From Microbulbifer sp. TB1203 (GTDB lineage: Bacteria > Pseudomonadota > Gammaproteobacteria > Pseudomonadales > Cellvibrionaceae): a stretch of DNA of 64,000 nt. This document shows, in pieces, positions 27,134 to 36,192 of this stretch; within the stretch, counting starts at the first letter, position 1; each line of letters opens with the position of its first letter. The stretch spans positions 1,240,001 through 1,304,000 of the forward strand of contig NZ_CP116899.1 of the NCBI RefSeq assembly GCF_030997045.1. The letters are read 5' to 3'. A program made the translations under genes and the position numbers. The notes under the pieces were generated by a model that was given only the letters and a program-made list of their open reading frames with translations, was not told the DNA's origin and did not search any database.

Positions 27134-27261
27134 CTATCTCCTCTCAAGTCGGGCCAGCAGATTCTACAATCTTGCATCAATAAGAGATCTGTGTAGTTGT
27201 TACCGGCCAACCAGACAGATGTATTTATGCGCAGGATTGATCCGGGTAGAGCGCCCCAACA
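27134..27261 (+). promoter_or_regulatory. Promoter region of the hydrogenase operon, conserved in a second decayed copy
   Basis: The 128 bp before the beta-subunit ATG are similar to the inverted stretch 54345-54471. Shared blocks include GATTCTACAATCT (27170-27182) and TATTTATGCGCAGGA (27221-27235, with one difference). Such conservation between the loci points to functional promoter or operator sequence. I could not assign a sigma-54 or FNR motif. No Shine-Dalgarno is obvious before 27262. Confidence 0.5.
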
Positions 27262-28383
27262 ATGCAAGAATCCGTACTGCAGGCAGAGAACCTCGATTTA
27301 TTGCTCCAGGCGATTCGCGCGGAAGGCTACCAGCTGTTGGGACCGGTGCTTCGCGACAGGGCCATTGTCTACGATGAAATAGAGACTGCCGCCGACCTGC
27401 CCAGGGGCTGGACCGACGAACAGGAAAAGGGGTACTACCGGGTTGTGCGACGCGACGACGGCGCCTATTTCGGCTACGCGGCCGGCCCCCACTCGTGGAA
27501 GAAATTCCTGCAGCTGCCGCGGCGCCAGGTGTGGCGGGCACAAAAAAAAGCCGCCGGGATTCAGGTCACCGAAATTGTCGACGAGGCGCCGTCGATGGCG
27601 TTTCTGGGTGTGCGCAGCTGTGAGCTACACGCCATCGCCACCCAGGACCGGGTGTTTGTCGACGATCGATACCGCAACGACAGCTACGCCCAGAGGCGCG
27701 GAAGTCTTTTTATCGTGGCGATCAACTGTACCTCCACTGCGGCAACCTGTTTCTGCACCTCGATGAATACCGGGCCGGAGGTGACGCTGCCAAACGACCT
27801 GAAAATGACCGAGGTGATCGGCGGCGGAGAGCACTTTTTCCTGATTAGCAGCGGCTCGGAAAAAGGTGAGAAGATATTGCGACAGCTGCCACTAGAAGCG
27901 TCCGATAAACGTCACCGCAAGGCCGGGGACGATGCAATACAGCAGGCGGTCCAGCAGATGCGGGAAGGGCCGCGCAATTTCGACAGTTCGGACCTGAAGG
28001 AACTGCTGTACCGCAACTACGAGAGCCCCTCCTGGGATCAGGTCGCAGAGCGCTGCCTGTCCTGCGCCAACTGCACTATGGCTTGTCCCACCTGTTTCTG
28101 TTCCACGGTGGAGGACACCACCGATCTCAGCGGTGAACACGCACAGCGTTGGGAGCGCTGGGATTCCTGCTTTACGGCTGACTTCAGTTATATCACCGGC
28201 GGCCCGGTGCGGCCGGATACCCGCTCCCGTTACCGCCAGTGGATGACCCACAAACTGGCCACATGGTACGACCAGTTCGGTACCTCAGGTTGTGTCGGCT
28301 GCGGGCGCTGCATTGCCTGGTGTCCGGTTGGCATCGACATCACCGAGGAGGTGCAGCGTATCCAGGAGGCAGAAAAGCCGTGA
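27262..28383 (+). CDS. hyhB: Group 3b-like [NiFe] hydrogenase (sulfhydrogenase) beta subunit, Fe-S protein
   Basis: A 373-residue protein carrying two 4Fe-4S ferredoxin-type sites, CLSCANCTMACPTCFC (about 264-279) and CVGCGRCIAWCP (about 344-355). The N-terminal region (GYFGYAAGPHSWKKFL-like stretch near residue 75, FLGVRSCELHA near 115) is that of the HyhB/AsrA family. It passes electrons between the hydrogenase dimer and the flavin subunit. The ATG at 27262 is also conserved in the decayed copy, supporting it despite a poor ribosome site. First gene of an operon with overlapping genes to hypE. Confidence 0.92.
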   Translation: MQESVLQAENLDLLLQAIRAEGYQLLGPVLRDRAIVYDEIETAADLPRGWTDEQEKGYYRVVRRDDGAYFGYAAGPHSWKKFLQLPRRQVWRAQKKAAGIQVTEIVDEAPSMAFLGVRSCELHAIATQDRVFVDDRYRNDSYAQRRGSLFIVAINCTSTAATCFCTSMNTGPEVTLPNDLKMTEVIGGGEHFFLISSGSEKGEKILRQLPLEASDKRHRKAGDDAIQQAVQQMREGPRNFDSSDLKELLYRNYESPSWDQVAERCLSCANCTMACPTCFCSTVEDTTDLSGEHAQRWERWDSCFTADFSYITGGPVRPDTRSRYRQWMTHKLATWYDQFGTSGCVGCGRCIAWCPVGIDITEEVQRIQEAEKP

Positions 28384-28859
28384 AGAAAATCGTGGACCTG
28401 TTGCGCGAGCACCCGTTCTTTGACGGTATGGAAGAGGAGTACCTCGAATTTATCGGTGGTTGTGGCGAGATTATCGGATACAGTGCCGGCGATACAATCG
28501 CGGAAGAACACGCCCCGGCAGATCATTTTTTCCTGATTCGCCGGGGTAGGGTCGCTATCGAGACCTACGTGCCCGGACACGGGAGGGTGTGCCTGCAGAC
28601 CCTGCAGGATGGCGATATTTTTGGCTGGTCCTGGTTGTTCCCTCCCCATCAGTGGACTTTCGATGCGCGCGCTCTGGATGAGGTCCGCGCGATTCGCCTG
28701 GGCGGCAAATGCCTACGTGAAAAATGCAATCGGGACACCGAGCTCGGCTACGATCTGATGAGGCGCTTCGCGCGCATTATGACCGAGCGGCTGCAGGCTA
28801 CCCGGATGCAGATGCTGGATATCTACGGCCACCCTCTGCGGCCGGCGGGAGGGCGGTAG
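28380..28859 (+). CDS. Cyclic-nucleotide-binding-domain protein of the hydrogenase operon
   Basis: A 159-residue single-domain protein with the cNMP beta-roll: PFFDGMEEEYLEFI, YSAGDTIAEEHAPADHFFLI and GDIFGWSWLFPP. There is no helix-turn-helix, so it is not a Crp/Fnr regulator. It begins at a GTG overlapping the beta-subunit stop and abuts the gamma gene, so it is made in step with the enzyme. Similar small proteins are seen in group 3b operons. A regulatory or structural role in the complex is inferred. The canonical phosphate-binding Arg/Glu pair is not evident, so ligand binding is uncertain. Confidence 0.82.
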   Translation: MKKIVDLLREHPFFDGMEEEYLEFIGGCGEIIGYSAGDTIAEEHAPADHFFLIRRGRVAIETYVPGHGRVCLQTLQDGDIFGWSWLFPPHQWTFDARALDEVRAIRLGGKCLREKCNRDTELGYDLMRRFARIMTERLQATRMQMLDIYGHPLRPAGGR

Positions 28860-29668
28860 TGGTTCCCGAAGTGTTCCGCATCGAGCGTAGAACGGAGGAA
28901 TTCCCCGGCACTTTCACCTTGCATCTTTCGCCGATCGGGCCGGGCAGGGTGGCGGGATTCCAGCCGGGGCAGTTCAGTATGCTCTACGCTTTCGGAGCCG
29001 GCGAGGTGCCGATTTCCATCAGTGGTCCTTCCGACCAGGGCAGCGGCTATGCGTATACCATCAGGACCCACGGAATGGTTACCCACGCATTGGAAAACCT
29101 TCCCGAGGGCGGGCAGTTGGGTGTGCGGGGCCCCTTCGGCACCGACTGGCCGATAACTTCTCTCGCCGGAAGGGAGATTCTGCTGATCGCCGGTGGCCTG
29201 GGGCTGGCCCCGTTGCGCCCGGTTATTTACACCCTGCTGTCGCAGGCGGGAAGCGGTGCGGCAGTGCGCCTCTTCTACGGAGCCAGAAGCCCTCGGGAAA
29301 TGCTCTATCGGGACGAACTGGTTGAGTGGTCGCAAAGCATGAATGTGCAGGTAACGGTCGACCAAGCGGAGCAGGACTGGACAGGACGTATCGGCGCGGT
29401 CACCGATCCGCTGGCGGCGGCGTCCTTCGACGCCGGGAAATCTCTCGCGTTTCTCTGCGGTCCGGAAGTCATGATGCGCTTCTGTATCCGGGTATTGTTG
29501 GAAAAAGGCATGCCGCCATCGGCTATTTACCTTTCCATGGAGCGCAATATGAAATGCGCTACCGGCCACTGCGGCCACTGTCAGTGGGGCCCAAATTTTA
29601 TCTGCAAGGATGGCCCTGTCTTTCGTTACGAGGATATCCGGCAATGGTTTCATATTCGCGCGCTGTGA
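28859..29668 (+). CDS. hyhG: Hydrogenase gamma subunit, FAD/NAD(P)-binding
   Basis: A 269-residue flavoprotein of the ferredoxin-NADP reductase type. FAD-binding region is GFQPGQFSMLYAFGAGEVPISIS; the NAD(P) site is LLIAGGLGLAPLRPVIYTLL (about 115-134). A C-terminal [2Fe-2S] motif is MKCATGHCGHCQWGPNFIC. It joins hydrogen oxidation or production to NAD(P)(H). The start is a GTG overlapping the stop of the cNMP protein; longer frames fall inside that gene. Confidence 0.93.
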   Translation: MVPEVFRIERRTEEFPGTFTLHLSPIGPGRVAGFQPGQFSMLYAFGAGEVPISISGPSDQGSGYAYTIRTHGMVTHALENLPEGGQLGVRGPFGTDWPITSLAGREILLIAGGLGLAPLRPVIYTLLSQAGSGAAVRLFYGARSPREMLYRDELVEWSQSMNVQVTVDQAEQDWTGRIGAVTDPLAAASFDAGKSLAFLCGPEVMMRFCIRVLLEKGMPPSAIYLSMERNMKCATGHCGHCQWGPNFICKDGPVFRYEDIRQWFHIRAL

Positions 29669-29689
29669 GATTCCACCCGGGGATTTGCA

Positions 29690-30487
29690 ATGGGTAATGC
29701 AACCCGGCCCAAGCTCGCCGTGTGGAAATTCGCCTCCTGCGACGGCTGCCAGCTGAGCCTGCTGGATTGCGAAGATGAGCTGTTGCAGCTGGCGGACAAA
29801 ATGGATATCGCCTATTTTATGGAGGCCTCCAGTCAACCGGTGGAGGGCCCCTACGACCTCTCGCTGGTGGAGGGCTCCATCACCACCGCAGAGGACGAGC
29901 GGCGCATTCGCGAAGTGCGCGCACAGTCTCGCGCCCTGGTCACCATCGGCGCCTGCGCCACCGCCGGCGGTATCCAGGCACTGCGCAACTTTGCCGACGT
30001 GGAGGAATTCACCTCCATCGTCTATGCCCACCCGGAAACTATCGCCACGCTGAAGACTTCGACGCCGATCAGCGCCCATGTGCCGGTGGATTTCGAATTG
30101 CAGGGCTGCCCGATCAACAAGCGGCAATTGTTGGAAGTGATCAGTGCCTTCCTGTACCGCCGACCGCCCCAGGTGCCCCCGCACTCGGTCTGCATCGAGT
30201 GCAAAATCCGCGGCAATGTGTGCGTCTGGGTTGCCCATGGCACCCCGTGCATGGGCCCCGTCACCCACGCCGGATGCGGCGCCCTTTGCCCAACTTACAA
30301 CCGCGGCTGCTACGCTTGCTACGGCCCCAAGGAGAATCCGAACACCGAATCCCTGTGCCACTGGTGGAAAACGGAGCTGGGCGCGGATAAAGCCACAGTT
30401 GTCGAGAACCTGCGCAACTTCAACGCCGCCGCGCCCGCCTTCGAGACGGCGAGCCGCCGCGAGGAGCAGGACAATGGCGAAAAGTAA
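29690..30487 (+). CDS. hyhS: [NiFe] hydrogenase delta (small) subunit
   Basis: A 265-residue small subunit with Fe-S ligands: proximal site WKFASCDGCQLSLLDCED plus TIGACATAGG and QGCPIN, then further cysteines in CIECKIRGNVC, GTPCMGPVTHAGCGALCP and RGCYACYGP. It carries electrons from the NiFe site. No Tat signal is present, fitting a cytoplasmic group 3 enzyme. It overlaps the alpha-subunit gene by 14 bases. Confidence 0.96.
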   Translation: MGNATRPKLAVWKFASCDGCQLSLLDCEDELLQLADKMDIAYFMEASSQPVEGPYDLSLVEGSITTAEDERRIREVRAQSRALVTIGACATAGGIQALRNFADVEEFTSIVYAHPETIATLKTSTPISAHVPVDFELQGCPINKRQLLEVISAFLYRRPPQVPPHSVCIECKIRGNVCVWVAHGTPCMGPVTHAGCGALCPTYNRGCYACYGPKENPNTESLCHWWKTELGADKATVVENLRNFNAAAPAFETASRREEQDNGEK

Positions 30488-31793
30488 AACCATCAAGGTC
30501 GACTACCTGGCGCGGGTGGAAGGCGAGGGCGCGCTCTATATTCGCTATGACGACGGCGGCGTGCACGATGTGAAACTGAAAATTTTTGAACCGCCGCGCT
30601 TCTTCGAAGGCTTTATGCGCGGGCGCGATTACCTGGAAGCGCCGGATATCACCGCGCGCATCTGCGGCATCTGCCCGGTGGCCTACCAGATGAGCGCGCT
30701 GCACGCGATGGAAGACGCCCTTGGCCTGGTGCCGACGCCGGAATTGAGCGCCCTGCGCAGGCTGATCTACTGCGGCGAGTGGATCGAGAGCCATACGCTG
30801 CATATTTATATGCTGCACGCACCGGATTTTCTCGGCTATCCAAGCGCGGTGGCCATGGCCAAAGACCACCCGAAAATCGTACAGGTCGGCCTGCAGATCA
30901 AGAAGGCCGGCAACGCGATTGTGAAGCTGTTGGGCGGCCGGGAAATTCACCCGATCAATGTGCGCGTGGGTGGTTTCTACCGCGTGCCGGCAGCGAGTGA
31001 ACTGAAACCTTTGCGGGAACAGTTGTTGCAAGCCCGCGATATGGCTGCGGAAACGGTACGCTGGGCGGCGTCGCTGCCGTTTCCCAAGTTCGAGCGTTCC
31101 GCGGAGGATCAATACGAATTTGTCGCTCTCAGCCATTCGCAGGAATATCCGATGAACAAGGGGCGCATCGCCTCCACCCGCGGCCTGGATATTCCCGTCA
31201 GCGAATACGATTCCCACTTTCGCGAGGAACACGTCGAATACACCAATGCGCTGCACAGCGTGCTGGTCGAACGCGGTGCCTATTTCGTCGGCCCCATGGC
31301 GCGCTACAACCTGAACTACGATCGCCTGTCGCCGCTGGTGCGGCAGACGGCGGAAGATATCGGCTTCCCGCCATTCTGTGCCAACCCGTTCCAAAGCATA
31401 GTGGTGCGCAGTCTGGAAGTGCTCTATGCGTTTGATGAAGCGCTGCGGATTATCGATGGCTACCAGCAGCCGCAAGAGCCCTACCTGAATACCGAGCCGC
31501 GCGCGTCCACCGGCTGCGCCGCCACCGAGGCGCCGCGGGGTTTGCTCTACCACCGCTACAGCATCGACGAGCGGGGCAAAATCACCGATGCCAAGATAGT
31601 GCCGCCCACGTCCCAGAACCAGAAGACCATTGAAGACGACCTGCGCCATATGCTGCCGAAGTTCCTGCACCTGCCGGAGGACAAACTGCAGGCCCAGTGC
31701 GAGCAGGCGATCCGCAACTACGACCCCTGCATCTCCTGCTCCACCCACTTCCTGCAGCTGCACCTGGAGCGCAGTGGAAGAGTGGGGCAGTGA
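30474..31793 (+). CDS. hyhL: [NiFe] hydrogenase alpha (large) subunit, group 3b-like
   Basis: A 439-residue catalytic subunit. The N-terminal nickel-ligand motif is RICGICPVAY (about residue 60) and the C-terminal one is DPCISCSTH (about residue 417). The 14 residues after that His (FLQLHLERSGRVGQ) are the peptide expected to be removed by the protease encoded next. The ATG at 30474 lies within the delta gene; the longer open frame is not real. The L2 motif DPCxSCSTH and the linked flavin subunit point to the group 3b class. Confidence 0.96.
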   Translation: MAKSKTIKVDYLARVEGEGALYIRYDDGGVHDVKLKIFEPPRFFEGFMRGRDYLEAPDITARICGICPVAYQMSALHAMEDALGLVPTPELSALRRLIYCGEWIESHTLHIYMLHAPDFLGYPSAVAMAKDHPKIVQVGLQIKKAGNAIVKLLGGREIHPINVRVGGFYRVPAASELKPLREQLLQARDMAAETVRWAASLPFPKFERSAEDQYEFVALSHSQEYPMNKGRIASTRGLDIPVSEYDSHFREEHVEYTNALHSVLVERGAYFVGPMARYNLNYDRLSPLVRQTAEDIGFPPFCANPFQSIVVRSLEVLYAFDEALRIIDGYQQPQEPYLNTEPRASTGCAATEAPRGLLYHRYSIDERGKITDAKIVPPTSQNQKTIEDDLRHMLPKFLHLPEDKLQAQCEQAIRNYDPCISCSTHFLQLHLERSGRVGQ

Positions 31794-32290
31794 TGGATAG
31801 CGCAGTGACGGACTGGGCAGTTATCAGCCTCGGTAACCACTTTCGCGGCGACGACAGCGTCGGCCCCTACCTTCTGCACAGGCTGCGCGAAAAGCTGGGC
31901 GACTCCGTGGACTGCATAGAAAACGGCGGCGATATGACCCGGTTGCTGGAAGACTGGACGCGCCGCCGGGTTTGCCTTGTGGATGCCATAATGGCCCATG
32001 GGCGGCAGGCCGGCGACATTATCCGCCTGAACGGTCTGGCGGAAGCGATGCCAGCCAGTGTGTGCACGACATCCAGCCACGGCCTCAACCTGGCCGAGGC
32101 GATTGAACTGGGGCGGGTTATGGGTGCACTGCCGCTGCAGCTGGATATCTACGGGATCTGTGGCGAGAACTTCACCACCAGTGCGGCCCTATCGCCGGCG
32201 GTGGAGGCCGCCGCAGCGAAAGTCGAACAGGAAATTCTGAAATCTTTAATGACGCAGACAGGAGGTCCGCCGTGCACGAGCAATCCCTGA
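31793..32290 (+). CDS. Hydrogenase maturation endopeptidase (HycI/HyaD family)
   Basis: A 165-residue protease that would cleave the C-terminus of the alpha subunit after nickel insertion. It has the start-of-domain motif ISLGNHFRGDDSVGPYL, with the nickel-recognition Asp expected in GDD, then CLVDAIMAHGR and SSHGLNLAEAIELG. The ATG overlaps the alpha stop. Part of a related sequence (LDIYGICGENF) also occurs in the decayed hydrogenase copy at 53715-53872. Confidence 0.88.
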   Translation: MDSAVTDWAVISLGNHFRGDDSVGPYLLHRLREKLGDSVDCIENGGDMTRLLEDWTRRRVCLVDAIMAHGRQAGDIIRLNGLAEAMPASVCTTSSHGLNLAEAIELGRVMGALPLQLDIYGICGENFTTSAALSPAVEAAAAKVEQEILKSLMTQTGGPPCTSNP

Positions 32291-32544
32291 TCAAGAACCT
32301 GGTGGAAAAAATCCACCTGTTGGCCAGCAGTGAGAGCGACAGACTGGTGGCAGCCAGACTCCGCCTCGGCGCCCTTGCCCATATCTCCGCGGAACATTTG
32401 CGCGAGCACTTCGAGCGCGAAATCATCGGCACCCCACTGGAGGGCCTGCGCCTGCAGATCGAAGAACAGTCGGACATCCATCATGCCGAGGCCCAGGAAA
32501 TAATACTGGACAGCCTGGAATTCGAAGACAGTCATGGCGACTGA
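32272..32544 (+). CDS. hypA: HypA-like nickel chaperone lacking the zinc-binding loop
   Basis: A 90-residue HypA/HybF relative. It starts VHEQSLIKNLVEK, read MHEQSL with the GTG start, so the nickel-binding MHE is present. The normal zinc site with two CxxC motifs is absent: the strand LRLQIEEQSD runs on to HHAEAQEIILDSLEFED, which aligns with the strands before and after the zinc loop. The whole protein has no Cys. Standard HypA is about 113-118 residues. A GGAGG site at 32261 supports the start. It overlaps hypF by 11 bases. No hypB is found in this window. Confidence 0.88.
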   Translation: MHEQSLIKNLVEKIHLLASSESDRLVAARLRLGALAHISAEHLREHFEREIIGTPLEGLRLQIEEQSDIHHAEAQEIILDSLEFEDSHGD

Positions 32545-34852
32545 ACGCCGGCGCATCGATATCACCGGACTGGTGCAGGGCGTCGGCTTCCGGCCCTTCG
32601 TCTACCGCCTGGCCCGCGCCTGCGGCTTGTGTGGCTGGGTCGCGAATGATGCCCGCGGTGTCTGCTTGGAAGTGCAGGGCGAAGTTCTGCAGATCCGCGA
32701 ATTCGCGCAAAGATTGACGGCAGAAAAGCCGCCACACGCACGTATTCATGATCTCACCAGCGAGCCGATTCCGTTGCGGGAAGAGTCCGGATTTGTGATC
32801 CGGGAGAGCGACGACAGTGCCGCGCCCTCCGCGATTGTATTGCCCGACCTGGCAGCCTGTGACGACTGTCTGAAAGAGCTGTTTGATCCCGACAACCGCC
32901 GCTACCGCTATCCGTTTACCAACTGCACCCACTGCGGCCCCCGCTACAGTATCGTCGAGCGGCTACCCTACGATCGCGCCAACACCGCGATGAAGTACTT
33001 CCCACTTTGCGAAGACTGTCGGTGTGAGTACGCCGATCCCGGGGACAGGCGCTATCACGCCGAACCCAATGCCTGTCCCGAATGCGGGCCCCAGTTGCAG
33101 CTTTGCGATCGGCGGGGGAAAACAATTGCGGTGCGGGAAAATGCTCTGCACCAGGCAGTAGTGGCAATCGATGCGGGGAGGATTGTCGCCCTGAAAGGTG
33201 TCGGCGGCATCCAGCTTTTGGTGGATGCGTCCAATGCCAAAGCGGTAAGGAAACTGCGGGAAAGGAAGCAGCGGCCCCACAAGCCCTTTGCACTGTTGTA
33301 TCCGGATATCGACGCAGTGCACAGGGACTGCGATATTTCAAAGCGGGAAGAACTGCTGTTGTCCGCCCAGGAGAGGCCGATAGTCCTTCTGTCTGCGAAC
33401 GGGCGGTCCAGCGCACGCATAGCCATGGAGGTCGCCCCGCAGAACCCGAACTTGGGTGCGATGCTGCCCTGTTCGCCACTGCACCATCTGTTGATGGAGT
33501 CGCTGCGGCGCCCCGTGGTTGCCACCAGCGGCAACCTGGCCGGCGAACCGATCTGCATCGACAACGACGAGGCAGTTGACCGGCTCGGCAATATCGCCGA
33601 CCTGTTCCTGTTACACGACCGACCGATACTGCGTCCGCTGGACGACTCGGTGCTGCGGGTAATGGATGAGCGGCCGGTGATGCTGCGCCGCGCGCGCGGC
33701 TATGCGCCGCTACCGCTGCAACTCCCGGACCTTTCTGCCGCAGACGACGACTTGCTGGCAGTGGGTGCGGATTTGAAAAACTGCGTGGCACTCGCGCGCG
33801 GCAATATCGTCTACCCGGGCCAGCATATCGGCGATCTGGAAAATCGTATTGCGCTGGAGACCTTTGAGCGGGCTATCGACGATCTCGCGGATTTTTACCG
33901 GCTGGAACCCCGGGCTCTGCTTTGCGACCTTCATCCCGGTTACGCCTCCAACCACTGGGCGCAGAAAAAAAAGACCAAGCGTATCGGCGTCCAACATCAT
34001 CTGGCCCATTTCTTTTCCTGTATGGCGGAACATGCATACCGTGGTCCCGCCTTGGGCGTTTGCTGGGACGGCACTGGCTACGGCGAGGACGGCACCGTGC
34101 GCGGCGGCGAGTTCCTGCACTGGAATGACGGTGCTGAAGTGAAACATTTCGCCAGCCTGCGGCCCTTCCCGCTGCCGGGGGGCGAGCGGGCCGTCCGCGA
34201 GCCGCGCCGATCGGCGGCAGGGCTTTTGTTCGAGTCGCTGGGAAGGGAAGCCTTTGCGCAAGAGCCGCTGCACAACTGTTTCAACAACAGCGAGATAAAA
34301 AATCTCACCAGAATGCTGGAGCGGAACATTAACAGTCCGCGCTGTACCAGTGTCGGCCGCCTGTTCGACGCGGTGGCCACCTTGCTCGGCCTGGCCACGG
34401 AAATCAGTTTCGAGGGGCAGGCAGCCATGGCGGTGGAGTATGTCGCGCAGGAATCGGACACTGCAGCCAGCTATCCGTTTGACATGGAGCAACAAGACGG
34501 CCGCTGGGTTATTGACTGGGTACCGACAGTCGTCGCGCTGATGGAGGAGGGTAGAAAGGGGACGTCTATCGCCGACAGGTCGGCCGCATTTCACAACACC
34601 CTGGCGCAGATAGTCCTGTCTGTCGCGTTAAATATCGGCGAGGAGCATGTGTTTCTTTCCGGCGGCGTTTTCCAGAACAGGCGGCTGACGGAAACTGCGG
34701 CGGCCCTTCTGCGGCGAAACGATTTCCGGGTTCACTGCCACAGCAGTATTCCCCCCAATGACGGTGGCATCGCGCTGGGCCAAATCTACTATGCCCGCTG
34801 TATGGCCGCCTGCGGAATTCAGGTCGGGGAGGGTAGCGCCCTATGTGTCTAG
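32534..34852 (+). CDS. hypF: Carbamoyltransferase HypF
   Basis: A 772-residue protein for making the thiocarbamate used for CN ligands of the NiFe site. Domains in order: acylphosphatase (GLVQGVGFRPFVYRLA, 1-90), two zinc fingers (CDDCLKEL, CTHCGPR, CEDCRCEY, CPECGPQ, about 115-190), YrdC-like domain (ALKGVGGIQLLVDA, 205-390) and Kae1-like domain (GVQHHLAHFFSCMAEH and CWDGTGYGEDG). Length is typical. Confidence 0.96.
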   Translation: MATERRRIDITGLVQGVGFRPFVYRLARACGLCGWVANDARGVCLEVQGEVLQIREFAQRLTAEKPPHARIHDLTSEPIPLREESGFVIRESDDSAAPSAIVLPDLAACDDCLKELFDPDNRRYRYPFTNCTHCGPRYSIVERLPYDRANTAMKYFPLCEDCRCEYADPGDRRYHAEPNACPECGPQLQLCDRRGKTIAVRENALHQAVVAIDAGRIVALKGVGGIQLLVDASNAKAVRKLRERKQRPHKPFALLYPDIDAVHRDCDISKREELLLSAQERPIVLLSANGRSSARIAMEVAPQNPNLGAMLPCSPLHHLLMESLRRPVVATSGNLAGEPICIDNDEAVDRLGNIADLFLLHDRPILRPLDDSVLRVMDERPVMLRRARGYAPLPLQLPDLSAADDDLLAVGADLKNCVALARGNIVYPGQHIGDLENRIALETFERAIDDLADFYRLEPRALLCDLHPGYASNHWAQKKKTKRIGVQHHLAHFFSCMAEHAYRGPALGVCWDGTGYGEDGTVRGGEFLHWNDGAEVKHFASLRPFPLPGGERAVREPRRSAAGLLFESLGREAFAQEPLHNCFNNSEIKNLTRMLERNINSPRCTSVGRLFDAVATLLGLATEISFEGQAAMAVEYVAQESDTAASYPFDMEQQDGRWVIDWVPTVVALMEEGRKGTSIADRSAAFHNTLAQIVLSVALNIGEEHVFLSGGVFQNRRLTETAAALLRRNDFRVHCHSSIPPNDGGIALGQIYYARCMAACGIQVGEGSALCV

Positions 34853-35085
34853 GTATTCCCGGCCGCGTCGAGGAGATACTCAACAGCGCACCGCTGGAGC
34901 GCAGCGCCAGGGTGAGCTTTGGCGGTATCAGCAAGGAAATCAACCTCGCCTATGTCCCCGAGGCCCGCGTCGGCGACTATGTGATTGTACATGTGGGGTT
35001 CGCGATCAGCCGCGTGCGTGAGGAGGAAGCGCAAAGGGTGTTTCGCTACCTGGAAGAAATCGGCGAACTGGGGGATTTGGGTTAG
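34843..35085 (+). CDS. hypC: Hydrogenase maturation chaperone HypC
   Basis: An 80-residue protein with the invariant start MCLGIPGRV, whose Cys2 binds the Fe(CN)2CO unit with HypD and hands it to the large subunit. GDYVIVHVGFAIS in the second half is also family-typical. It overlaps hypF by 10 bases. Confidence 0.96.
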   Translation: MCLGIPGRVEEILNSAPLERSARVSFGGISKEINLAYVPEARVGDYVIVHVGFAISRVREEEAQRVFRYLEEIGELGDLG

Positions 35086-35088
35086 TTT

Positions 35089-36192
35089 ATGAAATACCTG
35101 CACGAGTACCGGCAGCGGCAAAGTATCGAAAAAATCTCCGCGGAGATTGCCCGTATCACCACCAGGCCCTGGACCATCATGGAAGTCTGCGGCGGCCAGA
35201 CCCATGCGATCGTCAAGTACGGCCTGCAGCAGTTCCTGCCGCAACAGGTGGAACTGGTGCACGGCCCCGGCTGCCCCGTGTGCGTGACCTCGCTGGAAAT
35301 CATCGACAAGGCCATCGCCATTGCCGCCAGGCCGGAGGTTATTTTCTGCTCCTTCGGCGATATGCTGCGGGTGCCGGGTAGCGAGCGGGACCTGCTCGCG
35401 GTCAAGGCCGGGGGAGGGGATATCCGCACCGTCTACTCACCGCTGCACGCCGTGGAACTCGCGCAGCAGAACCCGGACAGGGAAGTGGTGTTCTTCGCCA
35501 TCGGCTTCGAGACCACCGCTCCCGCCAATGCGATGGCCGCCTTCCTCGCCAGGAAAAAAGGCCTGCGCAATTTATCCCTCCTCGTATCCCACTTCCTGGT
35601 CCCCCCGGCCATCGAATCCATCTGCTCCGCGGCCGATTCGCGCGTGCAGGGATTCCTCGCCGCCGGCCATGTGTGCGCCATCATGGGATACGAGCAGTAC
35701 CCGCCGCTGGCGAGTAAGTACCGTGTGCCCATAGTGGTTACCGGCTTCGAGCCACTGGATATCCTCGAGGGCGTGATGATGTGCCTGCGCCAGCTGGAGC
35801 AGGGCTGCTGCAGCGTGGAAAACCAGTATGCGCGGGCTGTGGAGCGGCGCGGCAATATCCCGGCGCAAGAAATGCTCGAACAGGTATTCGATATCGCCGC
35901 CCAGACCTGGCGCGGTGTCGGCACTATCGGTGCCAGCGGTCTGCGCCTGCGACCCGAGTTCGCGGCCTTCGATGCGGAGAAAAAATTCAGCCTCGACATC
36001 AGCCCGCAGATAGACAGCAGCGGCTGCATCAGCGGCCAGATAATGCAGGGGCAGAAAAAGCCCTGCGACTGTCCACACTTCGGCCAGCGCTGCCGCCCGG
36101 AACAGCCCTTGGGTGCCCCCATGGTATCCTCCGAGGGAGCCTGCGCGGCCTACTATCGATACAGCAGACAGGTCACTGCCGATGAACATTGA
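35089..36192 (+). CDS. hypD: Hydrogenase maturation protein HypD
   Basis: A 367-residue Fe-S protein that assembles the Fe(CN)2CO group with HypC. Family motifs: MEVCGGQTHAI, VHGPGCPVCVT, FGDMLRVPGS, GFETTAP, and C-terminal cluster cysteines in CISGQIMQGQ, PCDCPHFGQRC. It starts three bases after hypC and overlaps hypE by 11 bases. Confidence 0.97.
   Translation: MKYLHEYRQRQSIEKISAEIARITTRPWTIMEVCGGQTHAIVKYGLQQFLPQQVELVHGPGCPVCVTSLEIIDKAIAIAARPEVIFCSFGDMLRVPGSERDLLAVKAGGGDIRTVYSPLHAVELAQQNPDREVVFFAIGFETTAPANAMAAFLARKKGLRNLSLLVSHFLVPPAIESICSAADSRVQGFLAAGHVCAIMGYEQYPPLASKYRVPIVVTGFEPLDILEGVMMCLRQLEQGCCSVENQYARAVERRGNIPAQEMLEQVFDIAAQTWRGVGTIGASGLRLRPEFAAFDAEKKFSLDISPQIDSSGCISGQIMQGQKKPCDCPHFGQRCRPEQPLGAPMVSSEGACAAYYRYSRQVTADEH

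Noticed and set aside
27134..27261. FNR-type or sigma-54 site in the hydrogenase promoter
   Set aside because: TCAATAA and similar parts occur but no TTGAT-N4-ATCAA or -24/-12 pattern could be matched in either copy of the spacer.
28239..28859. Longer 206-residue version of the cNMP protein
   Set aside because: The first 47 codons lie inside the beta-subunit gene; the GTG at 28380 overlapping the stop is the better start.
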